Source: Condylostoma magnum
Taxonomy: Eukaryota; Ciliophora; Heterotrichea; Heterotrichida; Condylostomatidae
DNA length: 64,000 nucleotides
Direction of reading: 5' to 3'
Assembly: GCA_920105805.1 (NCBI GenBank)
Contig: CAKKTI010000040.1
Span: 3,073 to 67,072 of the forward strand
In this document: positions 62,703-64,000 of the stretch, piece by piece
Layout of the letters: each line of letters begins with the position of its first letter
How positions within the stretch are numbered: the first letter of the stretch is position 1
Program-made: the position numbers and the translations under genes
The notes under the pieces: model-generated
Databases searched by the model: none
The model's input: the letters and a program-made list of their open reading frames with translations, nothing else
What the model was told of the DNA's origin: nothing

Positions 62703-62865
62703 TTGAGTAGTGCTTTTATCCCCGCTATCAATATCATCCATATAGTTTACTGTTTTAGTTCTTTCGTCATATTAACTAATTAATCATTTTCAGCTAATTG
62801 AAATACTTAATTCATATATCAACAGCATTAAGTCAATTTGCATATAATCTTCTCTTAAAGCTTGA
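62703..62865 (-). pseudogene. Decayed fragment of the 1.75-2.3 kb coiled-coil gene
   Basis: On the minus strand parts of this segment translate to pieces such as YMDDIDS, SISWK and LLIYELSISIS that align with YMDDIDKQLAE, SISRKINDW and DIYELGISIS of the intact gene at 1750-2295. The nucleotide match is obvious over about 160 bases, but small insertions and deletions break the frame and both ends are missing. It shows that the coiled-coil gene was once copied into the WD40 region. Host-gene remnant, not functional. Confidence 0.7.
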
Positions 62866-63114
62866 GTAACTGATAGTCCTATTAGATAATAAAATTATTA
62901 AAGACTAATAATCCGTTTGCAATCTTAAGTATGCAAAATTCTAAGTGTTTATATGAAATCTGTAAGTTTATAATAGTATACTAGGGCATTATTATCTTCT
63001 TTGAGCAAAATATAAAGAAATTAGTGTGGGAATAAACAGTTTATTAAGTTAATCTTATTTCTATTAGGAAATTTATATGATTTGAGTAATTGCTTACATA
63101 TAAATTCCAACTTA

Positions 63115-63410
63115 TAAAAGAAAGATTTAGTATGTATTGTAAATATGCATCCATAAAATAGGACAAATTCATTAGATAGTGTAAAGTATGAATCATCTTG
63201 CTGTGTATGGAAATATTAAAAAGCAGAATAAGCTAATTCTAGATTTCAAAACATTTTACTTTTATATGTGCACTGAATAAAATTGACTTTGATAAAAAAA
63301 TAAATGTGAATTGATTAGCTAATTAATACAAGGTTTAAAGATATCTAGCTAACTTTCCCAAATAATATTTTATCTCAATTACAAAATTCAATTTATCTAG
63401 TTAAGCAAAT
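63115..63410. repeat. Second copy of duplicated intergenic segments
   Basis: 63115-63215 matches 58757-58845 and 63323-63408 matches 59240-59328, in the same order and orientation. In this copy the two blocks are about 107 bases apart, against about 394 bases in the left copy. Both copies lie just downstream (minus-strand sense) of a WD40 N-domain or stop, so the blocks were duplicated along with the WD40 units. Confidence 0.7.
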
Positions 63411-63474
63411 TGATATAGAGCTTATATAATAATCAAAGGAATTTAGTAAATATTAGAATGCAAAAATTATCTAA

Positions 63475-64000
63475 CTAAATCTTCCATACTCTTACTTTCT
63501 TATCACTTCCACCAGACACTACTATTTATTCACTTTTTAAAATGCAAACTGATCATAAACTACCGTCATGTTGACCAATGATTCTGTTTCTGGATGAGTT
63601 TTACAAGTCCCATACTCTTACTTTCTTATCACCTCCACCAGATACTACTAGTTATTCACTTATTGAAAATTAAACTGATCTTACCTCATTATCATGCTTG
63701 CCAATGATTCTGTTTCTGGATGGGTTTTATAAGTCCCATATTCTTACTTTCTTATCCTTTCCACCAGATACTATCAGTTGTTCACTTCTTGAAATGCAAA
63801 CTGATCATACACTAGAATTATGCCTACCAATGATTCTGCTTCTGGAGGGGTCTTATAAGTCCCATAATCTTACTGTTTTATCATGTCCACCAGATACTAC
63901 TATTTACTCACTTCTTGACATACAAACTGATCTTACAACGTCATCATGCTAACCAATAATTCCATTTCTGGATGGATTCTATAAGTCCCATACTCTTACT
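63475..64000 (-). CDS. WD40-repeat protein, cluster copy 4, C-terminal part
   Basis: The gene enters from the right edge; only its last four WD repeats are inside the window. Repeats have the cluster form (SVCISRSEQLIVSGG, VRIWDLQNPSRNRIIGKHD) and end RVWKI at TAG 63477-63475, with the same flanking sequence as the other copies. One repeat reads SVQFSISEQLVVSGG, a divergent start. The N-domain and any further repeats lie outside, so intactness cannot be judged. Confidence 0.8.

Noticed and set aside
55735-64000. 126-bp direct repeats as a CRISPR or satellite array
   Set aside because: The repeats keep frame and translate as WD40 blades within genes that have start and stop codons.

Overview
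The window looks like nuclear (probably macronuclear) DNA of a ciliate that uses an all-sense genetic code. TAA and TAG are read as glutamine and TGA as tryptophan inside genes, yet all three also end genes. With this reading, about 40 long, intron-free reading frames cover most of the window; with the standard code they break into short pieces. The best-known match is the Condylostoma-type code (NCBI table 28), so a heterotrich such as Condylostoma or a close relative is the best guess. Karyorelicts are less likely, because several genes here can only end at TAA or TAG. The DNA is AT-rich, genes lie on both strands, and spacers are often only a few bases.

Layout. 0-2.3 kb: end of a PP2C phosphatase, an unrecognised membrane protein and an acidic coiled-coil protein. 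2.7-10.8 kb: a DEAH-box RNA helicase, tubulin cofactor A, a coiled-coil protein, a Cyc8-like TPR protein and a Pumilio-family RNA-binding protein. 11.2-15.4 kb: a SPRY protein head-to-head with a NEK kinase, then a p24 cargo receptor. 15.5-25.3 kb: a 2,187-residue secreted, probably GPI-anchored protein, an LRR/E-set protein and a small membrane protein. 25.4-29.1 kb: a second LRR protein, an MFS transporter and a methyltransferase. 29.4-36.9 kb: a multi-PHD chromatin protein, complex I NDUFV2, katanin-like 2, a CNOT4-like protein without RING, a 5'-nucleotidase and an aromatic amino acid hydroxylase. 37.1-46.2 kb: many membrane-linked signalling genes (CDPK, EF-hand protein, pseudokinase, Rab GTPase, several MG..C myristoylation-type N-termini), plus a chagasin-type protease inhibitor, a tubulin ligase-like enzyme and a jacalin-like lectin. 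46.5-55.2 kb: a tandem pair of MaoC/hydratase-2 genes, ribosomal protein uS12, a 2-oxoglutarate oxygenase, a MYND-USP deubiquitinase and a cyclic-nucleotide-binding protein.

55.7-64 kb is different. It is a tandem family of WD40 genes, all on the minus strand: three complete genes, one running off the end and one broken fragment. Their 126-bp repeats are nearly identical in framework and differ at a few fixed positions, which suggests concerted evolution of a recognition surface. The long spacers there contain duplicated intergenic DNA and a decayed copy of the coiled-coil gene from 1.75-2.3 kb.

The genes are mostly ordinary single-gene eukaryotic functions rather than an operon-like system. 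The most striking biology is the code itself: KATNAL2 and NDUFV2 lie in the same frame with no TGA between them, so a TAG that means glutamine elsewhere must stop translation there. Gene ends often carry two or three adjacent stop codons. All coordinates and translations were worked out by eye; start and stop frames were checked arithmetically for almost every gene, but family names rest on motif recognition without database searches.
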